Shown: positions 1 to 7,872 of the stretch, one piece after another
How the letters are laid out: every line of letters begins with the position of its first letter
Position numbering within the stretch: the stretch's first letter is position 1
Assembly: GCF_012395835.1 (NCBI RefSeq)
Contig: NZ_JAAZSQ010000001.1
Span: forward strand, 445,865 to 509,864
Direction: 5' to 3'
Source of the DNA: Arthrobacter mobilis
GTDB lineage: Bacteria > Actinomycetota > Actinomycetes > Actinomycetales > Micrococcaceae
Length of the DNA: 64,000 bases
Translations under genes and position numbers: made by a program
Notes under the pieces: generated by a model
Told to the model about the DNA's origin: nothing
What the model saw: only the letters and a program-made list of their open reading frames with translations
Database searches by the model: none

Positions 1-369
1 GTCCGCCGCGCCGAGCCCGCGCTGCGGCGGGGCCGGCAGTACCTGCGCGAAATCTCCGGCGACGGCGTGCACTTCGGCTTCCCGCAAGGGTTCGGCGGCC
101 GGATCGAATCGATCGTGGCGTGGAGCCGGATCCTGTCCGGCCGCGAAGTGGTCTGCGCGCTGAACACGGACACCGCGCGGACGGTCTCGGCGTGGGTGAC
201 GGTGGATGCCGGCCTGCATGCCGAGGGGGCGCGCTTCGTCCACCGGTATGCCAGCGGCGGTGCCCTCTCCGGTACGGAGGTGGAGGCCGAGGCCCGCAAC
301 GGCCTGGCCATCCGGCTCACCCTGCCACCGGCAGGCTTTGCCATCCTGGTCCCGATACAACCCCAATGA
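1..369 (+). CDS. C-terminal end of a GH13-type alpha-glycosidase (5' end outside window)
   Basis: The frame is open from base 1 and ends in TGA; 122 residues are visible. The stretch ESIVAWSRI followed by REVVCALNTD and a run of short beta strands resembles the C-terminal all-beta domain of alpha-amylase-family (GH13) hydrolases, in which R-x-x-PALRRG-type sequences lead out of the catalytic barrel. No catalytic residue lies in the visible part, so substrate specificity cannot be read. The next gene starts 12 bases downstream, so the two may be co-transcribed. The family assignment is moderately sure. Confidence 0.6.
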   Translation, partial: VRRAEPALRRGRQYLREISGDGVHFGFPQGFGGRIESIVAWSRILSGREVVCALNTDTARTVSAWVTVDAGLHAEGARFVHRYASGGALSGTEVEAEARNGLAIRLTLPPAGFAILVPIQPQ

Positions 370-381
370 CAGGGAGCGAAC

Positions 382-609
382 ATGTCCCATCCGCACAGAC
401 CCGCCCGGGAACCGGAACCCACCGAAGCCTTCGCCGGGACCGCCCCCATGGAGGTGGACCAGTACCCCGGCAGCGAAGCGGCCGCCGAAGAGCACCCGGA
501 GGACGCACCCGGGGCGGGATCCGCCGCCGTGCCGCCGCGGAGCATGGAGGACATCGCGCACGTCACCGTGGCCGAGCTGCTGCGCCGGCAGAACGAACCG
601 GGGCGGTGA
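382..609 (+). CDS. Small acidic hypothetical protein, 75 aa
   Basis: Unrecognised protein. It is rich in Glu, Pro and Ala with no membrane segment; only the end (SMEDIAHVTVAELLRRQNEPGR) looks as if it could form a helix. GGGAGCG lies just before the ATG. It sits 12 bases after the glycosidase stop and 6 bases before the DUF1036 gene, so it is probably part of one transcript. Codon usage matches the neighbours, which supports a real gene. No function is proposed. Confidence 0.6.
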   Translation: MSHPHRPAREPEPTEAFAGTAPMEVDQYPGSEAAAEEHPEDAPGAGSAAVPPRSMEDIAHVTVAELLRRQNEPGR

Positions 610-615
610 GCGGCC

Positions 616-960
616 GTGGAGATCCGGTTCCGCAACAACACGGCCAGCACCGCGAGCGTGGCGGTGATGTTCTACAGCCCCGACGGGTGCGCCCACGACG
701 GCCAGTGGGGCACCCGGGGCTGGTGGGTCATCGGCCCGGGCGGCACGGCCCATGTGCTCAATACCGGCAACAGGTACTTCTGCTTCTACGCCGAGACCAC
801 CGACGGCACCGTCTGGGCCGGCGAGTTCGGGCCGATCTACATCTATGCGGGAGCGTTCGACTCCTGCCTGCTGATCGGTTCGACGGCGGCCATCGGGAAA
901 GTGGGCACCCGCCGGGTCGACACCCGCGGCAATGACACCATCGTGAACCTGAACCGGTGA
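616..960 (+). CDS. DUF1036-like protein, 114 aa
   Basis: GTG start. The layout FRNNTASTASVAVMFYSPD, then GWWVIGPGGTAHV and YFCFYAETTDG, follows the pattern of DUF1036 proteins: an N-terminal strand with Asn, a WWxIxPG turn, and a Tyr/Ala-rich strand. There is no signal peptide. The family has no known biochemical role. The stop overlaps the GTG start of the FHA gene (GTGA), so the two proteins are probably made by coupled translation and may act together. The domain assignment comes from motif pattern only. Confidence 0.6.
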   Translation: MEIRFRNNTASTASVAVMFYSPDGCAHDGQWGTRGWWVIGPGGTAHVLNTGNRYFCFYAETTDGTVWAGEFGPIYIYAGAFDSCLLIGSTAAIGKVGTRRVDTRGNDTIVNLNR

Positions 961-2234
961 CGGCCGGCACAGGGCCGGCCGGAGGCAATAGCTTTGTCAC
1001 GGCCCGCGGCACTCCGGGCCCGAAGGTCATTGTCATTCCGGCCGGCAGGGCGAGCGTCGGCCGCGGACCGGATGTGTCCGTGCGCCTGGATTTCGACGGC
1101 GTGAGCAGGCATCATGCCAACCTCGAAACTTACAGGGGACGGACGACCCTCACGGATGCCGGCTCCCGGAACGGCACCTGGGTCAACGGGACCCGGATCA
1201 CCGGCCCGGTGCTGCTCTCGCACGGCGACGTGGTGCAGTTCGGGACGCTGCGGCTGCAGTTCCGCGAACCGGTGGCGAGGCCGGTGGCCGGACCGGCGAC
1301 GGTGGCGCCGGCCAAGGAAGGTTCGGGCCTTGGCACGACGCTGCTGGTGGCGGGCGCCTGTGAGGCGGTCGTCCTGCTGGGCAATGTCGCCGCGACTTTC
1401 TTTGCCGGTTGGACCGGAACTCTGTCCTGGCTGGTGGCCCCGGTGGTAGCCGTGCTGGTGGCGATGGGGAAGGTCCTGGTGGAGCATTTCGGAAAGCGGC
1501 AGAGCCCGGAGCCCGTGACCCGCGAAACCGGCCCGTACCGACCGGCTGCCGGGGCAGATCCATATTCCGGGGCGGCGGGACCTGCCCCTGTCCGGCGCCC
1601 GGTTGTACCGGCGCTGGCCGCCATCGTGCTGGTCCTGGGCGTGGGCGGTCTGGCGGTTACCGCAGGCGTCCGGTTCGTCACGGGCTGGCTCACCGGCAAC
1701 GAACCCGGCGTCGAGCGTCTGGTGGAGACTGCCTCGAACGATATCGGAGGAATCGTCCTCACCGTCGACAGCGTCCGGAACACCCGGCACTTCACCCGGG
1801 TGGGCGTCACGGTGCGGAATGGCCTGTCCCACAGCATCACCCTGCCGTTGTTCGGCAATGCATACCTCACCGATCAGGACGGGAAAACCCTCGAGGCCGA
1901 CCCGGGCCGCAGTGACTGGAGCGAGACCATCGTTCCGGGTGGTTTCCGACGGGGGACGCTGGTATTTCCCGGCCACGTTCGCGGGTCGGACACCACCGTT
2001 TCATTGTCCTTTGCCACCGTTTTCGGCCACGGCTTCGGCGGCCCGCCGTCGCTGGAGCTGGGAGGCATCAGGCTCGATGAGGTACCGGAGGGCGGACCCG
2101 GCGCACGTCCGGCGGCAAACCTACTACCAGCCGGCAGCCAGGGCGGCCGTCTAGCCCGTGTGCACGAGGCAGCGGGGGAGAATGACTTACTCCTCTTGGC
2201 CGCTTTGAATGATGCAGGCGTAACGCACCGGTGA
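957..2234 (+). CDS. FHA-domain membrane protein, 425 aa
   Basis: Residues 24-102 form an FHA (phosphothreonine-binding) domain with the usual GR...SRHHA...SRNGTWVNG signature (GRGPDV at 36-41, SRHHA at 50-54, SRNGTWVNG at 70-78). Hydrophobic segments follow at about 126-148, 155-177 and 217-240. The part after 260 is soluble and beta-rich, like the DUF4352/telokin-like domains of actinobacterial lipoproteins, and is probably extracytoplasmic. The protein would therefore link a cytoplasmic phospho-Thr reader to an outer domain. No Ser/Thr kinase lies in the window; a PP2C phosphatase is encoded far away at 39664. The GTG start overlaps the preceding stop. Confidence 0.8.
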   Translation: MTAGTGPAGGNSFVTARGTPGPKVIVIPAGRASVGRGPDVSVRLDFDGVSRHHANLETYRGRTTLTDAGSRNGTWVNGTRITGPVLLSHGDVVQFGTLRLQFREPVARPVAGPATVAPAKEGSGLGTTLLVAGACEAVVLLGNVAATFFAGWTGTLSWLVAPVVAVLVAMGKVLVEHFGKRQSPEPVTRETGPYRPAAGADPYSGAAGPAPVRRPVVPALAAIVLVLGVGGLAVTAGVRFVTGWLTGNEPGVERLVETASNDIGGIVLTVDSVRNTRHFTRVGVTVRNGLSHSITLPLFGNAYLTDQDGKTLEADPGRSDWSETIVPGGFRRGTLVFPGHVRGSDTTVSLSFATVFGHGFGGPPSLELGGIRLDEVPEGGPGARPAANLLPAGSQGGRLARVHEAAGENDLLLLAALNDAGVTHR

Positions 2235-2388
2235 CGGGCGGTTTCCTACGCTGGGAGGGCACGGCCGGACCAGCTCCGGCCGTGACCAATGTCCGGGCCG
2301 GCCCCTATGTCTTCCTGTGGCCCGCGGGTATTCTGGCCGTACGACCGATTCGTCGGCCATGCGTTTCCGGTATTGAAGGAGAGTCAGC

Positions 2389-2697
2389 ATGTTGCGGGGA
2401 AACTGGTTTGAAATGGGCTGGGCATGGGTTTTCGCCCTGCTGCTGCTAGCCATCATTGCGTTGCTGGCAACGCTGGTCGTGCGGGCCTTCACGGCCGGCA
2501 CCAGCCGCCCGGGCCCGGAATGGGCCATGGCAGGACACTCCGGAGGGCGGGTGCTGCCGCCGCCGCGCAGCCCGGCCCGGCAGATCCTGGACCAGCGGTT
2601 TGCCCGCGGCGAACTGTCCGTCGACGAATACAACGAGCACCTGAAGGTGCTGGGAGAGCCGCCCTATCCGGCCGGCCAGGAACCGCCGCGGGCCTGA
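2389..2697 (+). CDS. SHOCT-domain membrane protein, 102 aa
   Basis: One transmembrane segment at residues 10-34 is followed by a Pro-rich linker and a C-terminal SHOCT motif (ARQILDQRFARGELSVDEY, then NEHLKVL, residues 63-87). SHOCT modules are short helical oligomerisation or tethering motifs. AAGGAG lies 7 bases before the ATG. The 154 bases upstream hold no other gene I can support. The gene converges with the M1 peptidase, whose stop is 24 bases away. Role unknown. Confidence 0.75.
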   Translation: MLRGNWFEMGWAWVFALLLLAIIALLATLVVRAFTAGTSRPGPEWAMAGHSGGRVLPPPRSPARQILDQRFARGELSVDEYNEHLKVLGEPPYPAGQEPPRA

Positions 2698-2721
2698 GCA
2701 ACCTGCAGGACAGGACGCCGG

Positions 2722-4842
2722 TCAGAGCCCGCGGGGTTTGCCCGCGGTGAACAGCCAGGTCCGGAACAGCTTGTCGAGGTCCTTGCCGGAAACCTCTTCG
2801 GCCAGCCGGATGAAGTCGGCAGTGGAGGCGCTGGCGCCGGCGTGCTCGTTGGACCACCGGCGCAGGATGGCGAAGAAACTCTCGTCGCCCACCGTCGTGC
2901 GCAGTTGCTGCAGCACCATGGCGCCGCGCGTCTGCAGGGCCGGGTCGAAAACCCGGTCCTGCCCGGGATCGGCTACCTTCAGGTCCCAGAACTGGTCAGT
3001 GGCCGGGATGCCGGCATAGAACTCCAGGGTCTGCTGCGCCGTCCCGCGGTCCCGGTCCTCGTTCCAGAGCCACTGCGCGTAGGTGGCGAAGCCGTCGCTG
3101 AGCCAGGCATCCTTCCAGCTGGCGACGGAGACGGAGCCGCCGAACCACTGGTGGGCCAGCTGGTGGACCATCAGCGAGTCGGCACCGGAGGAGTCGTGGA
3201 AGAACTCCTTGGCGTACAGCGGCCGGGACTGGCTTTCCATCGCGAAGCCCAGCCCGTCCGCAGTGGTGACGACACCGCCGGCCTCCTTGAAGGGGTACTT
3301 GCCGAACAGCTTGGACAGGAAGCCGATGATCCGCGGCTGGCGCGCGAGCGATTCCTTGATCCTGGACCCGATGGAGGTCGGTGCCGATACGCCGGCCGTC
3401 CAGCTGTCGGCGCTGTCCGGGCTGCCCTTCGGCGCGCCGGCGGCCTTCCAGCCGTTGAGCCGGTCGCGGTTCCGGTCAGGTTCGAAGGAAGTCGACCCCT
3501 CGCCGGTGGAAACCTTGATGTCCTCCAGCAGCACGCCGTTGTGCTGGCCGGAGATGTCGCTGGCATAGGTGATCGCCAGCTCCACGTCCTGGCCGGCGTA
3601 TTCGGCGAGGTCGAAACGCCATTGCTCCCAGCCGTCGCTCGGGCCGCTGGCGGCCCACCACTGCCCGGAACTGCCCTTGGGACGGCAGCCGCCCTTGCCG
3701 TCGCTGCTCTGGTAATGCTTCAGGAACGGATGCACTTCGTGCCAGGCCGGGCAGGACAGTCCGGTGTCCTGGCTGGCGTGGCCGGTGGTGTCCCGCAGCG
3801 TGGTCCAGGCGCCGGTACCCGCCACCCGGGCCTCCACGAACGCGAAGTCCCAGCCGGGTTCGGTGTCGCGGTTCATCCAGAAGGACAGGTCGGCCCCGCC
3901 CTGCGGGATGCTGATGGTGCGGGCCAGGCGCTTGTAGGAGGCATTGCCGGTCCGGGACCACGCGAGTCCGTTGCCGTTGCGCGGCAGCACCAGCTTGCCC
4001 AGGGCCGGATCCATGACGTCCCAGTAATGGATGCCGGCCTTGGTGTATTCGTTGAAGTCGAACTGGCCGATGCTGATGGAGGCCAGGTACGGGGCGATGG
4101 GGGCGTCCGCCTCCCAGGCGAAGGTGGTGCGTCCGCCCTGGTGCGTCATCTTGCGCAGCGCACCGTTGGCCACGACCTCCCATTCCTGCGGCACGGTGAT
4201 CCGGTAGGTAAAGGCGGCCTTGTCCCGGGGGGTGTTGTTCACGGGGAACCAGGTCGGGGCGCTCAGCGGATGTCCGGTGACGACGGCGCCGTCGGCGGTG
4301 TGGATGAAGCCTGCCTGCCCGGGCTCGGTAATGGTCCGGGGGATTCCGCCGTACTCGACGACGGTCCGGAATTTCGTGCCGCGGCTGATGCCGTGCGGCA
4401 GCCGGACGGCCAGTTCGCCGTCCGGGGTGTGGGTCCAGGATGCGGTATGGCCGTCCACCTGTACCGAATGGACCGTCAGGGCCTGCAGGTCAAGATTGAA
4501 CGAGGACAGATCCTGGGTCGCCCGGGCAGTGATGGTGGCGTGGCCGTTGAGCTCGTCGGTGGGCGGGTTGTAGTCCAGCTCCAGCTCGTAGTGCTTCACG
4601 TCGTAGCCGCCGTTGCCGGCCAGTGGAAAGTACGGGTCCCCGCCACCTGCCGCCCCCTGCCGGTACTCGGCGGCCGCGAGGTTCGGGGCGGCCAGCGCGG
4701 TGCCGGGCACGCCCGCGAGGATGACGGCCAGGCTCAGCGCCGTCCCTGCCCGCCGCCACCGCGGTGTCCGCGGCCGGCGGCCTGCAGGCACAGCCGCACC
4801 GGGAAGATCGGCAGTTGTCCAGGACCTGAAGTTTGCGCTCAT
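2722..4842 (-). CDS. Secreted M1-family (aminopeptidase N-like) protein with altered active site, 706 aa
   Basis: A basic N-terminus, a hydrophobic core and TALAAP near residue 50 make a Sec signal peptide. Residues 75-282 are the M1 N-terminal beta domain. The GxMEN-type loop is GFAMES (532-537). The zinc motif, normally HExxH-18-E, reads HQLAH (560-564) followed by SDGFATY (582-588): the catalytic Glu is Gln (codon at 3160-3162) and the third zinc-ligand Glu is Asp (3094-3096). Residues about 283-483 are an inserted beta-sandwich with Cys and Trp pairs, resembling the jelly-roll of immune inhibitor A metallopeptidases. The GGGGAGAC ribosome site fixes the ATG. Activity is doubtful; it may bind peptides instead. 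The fold assignment is firm, the consequence inferred. Confidence 0.85.
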   Translation of the reverse strand: MSANFRSWTTADLPGAAVPAGRRPRTPRWRRAGTALSLAVILAGVPGTALAAPNLAAAEYRQGAAGGGDPYFPLAGNGGYDVKHYELELDYNPPTDELNGHATITARATQDLSSFNLDLQALTVHSVQVDGHTASWTHTPDGELAVRLPHGISRGTKFRTVVEYGGIPRTITEPGQAGFIHTADGAVVTGHPLSAPTWFPVNNTPRDKAAFTYRITVPQEWEVVANGALRKMTHQGGRTTFAWEADAPIAPYLASISIGQFDFNEYTKAGIHYWDVMDPALGKLVLPRNGNGLAWSRTGNASYKRLARTISIPQGGADLSFWMNRDTEPGWDFAFVEARVAGTGAWTTLRDTTGHASQDTGLSCPAWHEVHPFLKHYQSSDGKGGCRPKGSSGQWWAASGPSDGWEQWRFDLAEYAGQDVELAITYASDISGQHNGVLLEDIKVSTGEGSTSFEPDRNRDRLNGWKAAGAPKGSPDSADSWTAGVSAPTSIGSRIKESLARQPRIIGFLSKLFGKYPFKEAGGVVTTADGLGFAMESQSRPLYAKEFFHDSSGADSLMVHQLAHQWFGGSVSVASWKDAWLSDGFATYAQWLWNEDRDRGTAQQTLEFYAGIPATDQFWDLKVADPGQDRVFDPALQTRGAMVLQQLRTTVGDESFFAILRRWSNEHAGASASTADFIRLAEEVSGKDLDKLFRTWLFTAGKPRGL

Positions 4843-5019
4843 GTCTCCCCAACCAGGTCCGGTGCCGTGCCGGCAGGACCCTGACGCGGACCGCCAGGTG
4901 GCCGGCAGCCACCGCGGTCCATCACCTCATACTGACGTGCTCCCAGCAGATAACTCCACCCTGCTGCGGCTTTATTCCACTGTCAACGAAAGGTCGGCGA
5001 AAGAATTCCGCTAACGCCG

Positions 5020-5051
5020 AAGGCCTGTGCAGCGGCTGCTGCACAGGCCTT
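5020..5051 (-). terminator. Hairpin terminator downstream of the SCO4848-type gene
   Basis: A perfect 14-bp inverted repeat (AAGGCCTGTGCAGC and its complement) has a 4-base GGCT loop. It lies 39 bases beyond the stop of the minus-strand gene at 5090 and about 180 bases upstream of the M1 peptidase start. No long T run follows, as is usual in high-GC actinobacteria. Confidence 0.7.
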
Positions 5052-5089
5052 ATCCTGCTGGACGCAGGTTGGGAAAATACTGGAGCTGT

Positions 5090-5311
5090 CTAGGCTGCCA
5101 GGGCGCGGATCCCGATCACCAAGGTGGCGATGCCGAAGATCATCGAGGTCGTGATCAGCATGAAATGCACCGTCAGGTACCGGGTTGCGCCGCCGCGCTC
5201 GTCCCGGGCGCGCGGATCCTTCCAGACCCGGCGCAGGAACGGGGGCCAGACGCACAGGCTCCAGACGCCGGCCAGGACCAGGATCCAGGCCAAGGCTGCG
5301 GGCAACTGCAT
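5090..5311 (-). CDS. SCO4848-family membrane protein, 73 aa
   Basis: The small protein has two hydrophobic helices (about 3-24 and 48-70) separated by the basic loop RRVWKDPRARDERGGATRY. The size and the WPPFLRRVWKDPRA and TxYLTVHxxL pattern match the conserved actinobacterial SCO4848 membrane-protein family, whose function is unknown. It begins 15 bases after the stop of the DUF2505 frame, in the same direction, so the two probably share a transcript. Confidence 0.7.
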   Translation of the reverse strand: MQLPAALAWILVLAGVWSLCVWPPFLRRVWKDPRARDERGGATRYLTVHFMLITTSMIFGIATLVIGIRALAA

Positions 5312-5326
5312 CTGCGCCGTGCTCCG

Positions 5327-5827
5327 TCAGGCCTGGCTGGCGATCCAGGCCTCGGCCTGCGTTGCCTGCAGCTTCAGGGCCTTGGCCAGCACCGGTTCGG
5401 CAGCGGCGGCGATCTTGCCACCCAGGAACGGGATCCCGGAGGTGACCTCGCCCTCGAGCTGCACGCGGGTGGAGCCGCCCTCGGCGACCAGCTTCTGCAC
5501 GGCCTTGGCGTCCACCGGCGCGCCGGCGACCTTGACCTCGACGTCGGCGGTCCGCGAACCGTCGGCGGCCGGAGCCTGCCAGCGCTCGGTCTGGGTCACG
5601 GTGAGGGACTCGCCGACGACCTTGCGCGCGATTTCCGGCAGCCGGGTGGTCGGCAGCTTGCGCACAACCGTCAGGTTGAACGCCCCGTCCACGGAGCCGT
5701 CCCGGTTCACGGACACCAGGCTGCCGCCCACGAGCTCGCTGATGTGGCGCAGGAAGGCCTCGCTGGTGAAGGTGTCCGTCACCTGGGCAACGGAGTAGGG
5801 CAGGGTGGTGGAGGCGCTGAGGGCCAT
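5327..5827 (-). CDS. DUF2505 protein (probable internal start), 166 aa
   Basis: The family normally starts with a sequence like MALSASTTLPYSVAQVTDTF and is about 160 residues long, as here. It has the SRPBCC-like layout of alternating strands (GGSLVSVNRDG, VEVKVAGAPVDAKAVQ) and a final helix ending in IASQA; family function is unknown. GGGAGAT precedes the ATG at 5827 by a good distance, supporting separate translation. Odd point: the upstream VanZ frame runs into this one without any stop, so a longer fused product is also possible (see the entry starting at 6376). Confidence 0.75.
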   Translation of the reverse strand: MALSASTTLPYSVAQVTDTFTSEAFLRHISELVGGSLVSVNRDGSVDGAFNLTVVRKLPTTRLPEIARKVVGESLTVTQTERWQAPAADGSRTADVEVKVAGAPVDAKAVQKLVAEGGSTRVQLEGEVTSGIPFLGGKIAAAAEPVLAKALKLQATQAEAWIASQA

Positions 5828-6376
5828 GGTGTATCTCCCGAAGTGCATAGTGTCAGGGCGTGACCGCCGCCCGGCCAGGCCAGGCAAGCGGCAGCCGAGG
5901 TCAGGAAAAACTCTATCCCGAGCCCCGGACCGTGCCCAACTTGGGCGTCTCCGCGGCCGGCTCCGGAGCGGGGAGCCGGCCGCGGTCCCCAGGACCGCCC
6001 CCAGTGTATTGGCCAGCACGTCCTGGATGGTGCCGAAGCGGTCGTGCAGGAAGTTGTGCTGTGCCAGCTCGACCGCTCCGGAGAGCAGGACGGCCGCGGC
6101 GACGGCCAGCCAGCGCCGCGGCGGGGGCAGCAGGGCCCCGGCCAGCAGGCCGAACGGCAGGAAGAGCAGCACGTTGGCCGCTGCTTCGACGGTGCCGTAG
6201 CCGACCCAGCCCGGCAGGCCGTGCCGGTGCAGCGTACCCAGCAGGTCCCGCAGGACAGCGGCGGCCGGCCGGTCCACCGGCACCGGCCACAGCACGACGG
6301 CGGCCAGCAGCGCGCCGTACAGGCCGGCCAGCGCCCCGGCCAGCAGGCGGCCGGAATCCGGCCGGCTACCCGCCAT
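5327..6376 (-). CDS. VanZ-like membrane domain, in one open frame with DUF2505 (349 aa if fused)
   Basis: From the ATG at 6376 the first 130 residues have three to four membrane helices and the VanZ-family signature: NVLLFLPFG, then ELAQ, R-F-G-T-I-Q-D and NTLGAVLG. VanZ-family proteins are polytopic; the founding member gives low-level teicoplanin resistance, most others are uncharacterised. The start overlaps the histidine-kinase stop by 11 bases, so translation is coupled. After about residue 135 an Arg-rich stretch of about 45 residues leads, with no stop, into DUF2505. Either this is a true fusion, or a small indel removed the VanZ stop: a TAG in the next frame lies at 5913-5915. The VanZ part is sure, the product boundary is not. 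Confidence 0.65.
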   Translation of the reverse strand: MAGSRPDSGRLLAGALAGLYGALLAAVVLWPVPVDRPAAAVLRDLLGTLHRHGLPGWVGYGTVEAAANVLLFLPFGLLAGALLPPPRRWLAVAAAVLLSGAVELAQHNFLHDRFGTIQDVLANTLGAVLGTAAGSPLRSRPRRRPSWARSGARDRVFPDLGCRLPGLAGRRSRPDTMHFGRYTMALSASTTLPYSVAQVTDTFTSEAFLRHISELVGGSLVSVNRDGSVDGAFNLTVVRKLPTTRLPEIARKVVGESLTVTQTERWQAPAADGSRTADVEVKVAGAPVDAKAVQKLVAEGGSTRVQLEGEVTSGIPFLGGKIAAAAEPVLAKALKLQATQAEAWIASQA

Positions 6377-7664
6377 GGGCCCGCAGCCCGGGTACTGCCG
6401 GGGCGGCCCGCGCCGGTTCTGCCGCCGGCAGTTGCACGGTGAAGGCGGTGCCGCGGCCGGGCCGGCTCTCGAAGCTGATGTATCCGTCGTGGGCGTCCAC
6501 AATGGACTTGGTGATCGCCAGTCCCAGCCCGACTCCGGGGATGGCTGCCTGCCGGACGTCCCTGGTCCGGAAGAACCTGCTGAAGACCTTGGCCTGGTCC
6601 TCCGCGGTGATGCCGATCCCGTGGTCCCGGACCGTGAAGGTGGCCCCTGCCGGGTCCATCCGGGCGGTGACCACGATCTCCGTGCCGGCAGGGGAGTATT
6701 TGATCGCGTTGGAGAGCAGGTTGTCCGCCTTCATCGCCCGGGCCGTGACGCACACCGCCCGCTGCCGTCCCTCCGGCCCCAGCCAGACGAGCCGGTCCGG
6801 GAAGGATTCACCGCGCGCGGCGCGGCTCACCGGCCGTTCCGGCACAGGGACCGGGGTCCGGCGGTCCGCTTCGAACACCAGCAGGCGCGCCTCATCCGGG
6901 TCGGCGTCCCCTGCCGGGGCGGCCAGCCGGTGGTACAGCCGCTGCTGCGAGTTCATCAAGGTCCTGCGGCCGCCGGCGTCGACAGCGACCACACCGACGC
7001 TGACCGTGTCCAGCACCGCATCGAGCAGACGGGCGTGCTTCCGGCTCTCCGCCAGCAGCTGCCGCAGCTCCCGGTCGCGCGCGGCGAGCGCGGTATTTCG
7101 TGCGGTGAGGCTTCCGCGGACAACCGCCGCCGTGACGGCCAGGGCCAGCATGACGACGGGGACGACCACGGGGGCGGCCAGGTCCGCGGGCACCAGCGGC
7201 CCTGGTGTGGTGAGCGCGGGCAGCCAGACGATGGCAGCGGTGCCGGCCACGCTGACCAGGCAGGCTGCCACCGCGTTCAGGCCCGACCAGGCCAGCCGGA
7301 ACACCGGGAAGACCGCCAGCAGGTAGAGTCCGGACAGGGCGCCGAAGCTGCCTTGGCGGAGCAGGCCGACGACGGCGAAGTCGAGCACGGGGATGATCCA
7401 CCAGGAACCGGCGGGCAGCCGGTGCCAGGGAACCGCGGCGCAGGCAAGGGTCAGCAGGGCCAGCAGGACCAGCCCGCCGGCGAAAAACGGGTTGGCGAGC
7501 CGGTCCGGGTGGAACAGGGCCGCTGCCGCGGCCACCGTGGCGACGGCGGCTGCCAGCGGCAGCTGGCCCAGGAGAACCTGGCGGCGCGGCGCGTTGCTGC
7601 GCCACCACCTGCCGGCACCTGCCGGGGCGGGCCTGCCGGAGGCAGGCCTGATGGATGCAGGCAT
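6366..7664 (-). CDS. Histidine kinase with PAS-like and ATPase parts but no DHp phosphoacceptor domain, 432 aa
   Basis: The N-terminal third holds about six membrane helices, followed by a coiled region (ARDRELRQLLAESRKHARLL) and a PAS-like domain (DAVLDTVSVGVVAVDAGG). The HATPase part has the N box (NLLSNAIKYS), G1 (DHGIGI), F box (FSRFF) and G2 (GVGLGLAI). Between the PAS end (VTARAMK) and the N box there is no H-box (SHELRTP-type) and no start of the ATPase fold; roughly 150 residues expected in the family are absent, with the join near 6731-6740. The remaining frame is intact. It is divergent from a response regulator (7873) and overlaps the VanZ gene. As read it cannot autophosphorylate in the usual way. 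Either a real internal deletion or an assembly collapse. Confidence 0.75.
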   Translation of the reverse strand: MPASIRPASGRPAPAGAGRWWRSNAPRRQVLLGQLPLAAAVATVAAAAALFHPDRLANPFFAGGLVLLALLTLACAAVPWHRLPAGSWWIIPVLDFAVVGLLRQGSFGALSGLYLLAVFPVFRLAWSGLNAVAACLVSVAGTAAIVWLPALTTPGPLVPADLAAPVVVPVVMLALAVTAAVVRGSLTARNTALAARDRELRQLLAESRKHARLLDAVLDTVSVGVVAVDAGGRRTLMNSQQRLYHRLAAPAGDADPDEARLLVFEADRRTPVPVPERPVSRAARGESFPDRLVWLGPEGRQRAVCVTARAMKADNLLSNAIKYSPAGTEIVVTARMDPAGATFTVRDHGIGITAEDQAKVFSRFFRTRDVRQAAIPGVGLGLAITKSIVDAHDGYISFESRPGRGTAFTVQLPAAEPARAAPAVPGLRAHGG

Positions 7665-7872
7665 GGCGTGACGGCGTCCTTCCCCCGGGGACCGTGTGCT
7701 GCTCCGCGGCGGGCGCCTGAAGCGCCGCCGGAACGAGCTCCAGTATAGGCAGCGCGGAAAATCTGCCCGGACGCGGCAGGTATACTGCAGCTCTATAGCT
7801 CCAACCAGTTCTAGAATCGGCTCAAGATCAATGCGGCAATACGGTTAATTTCAGGCAAAGTCGGGGGGCAGC

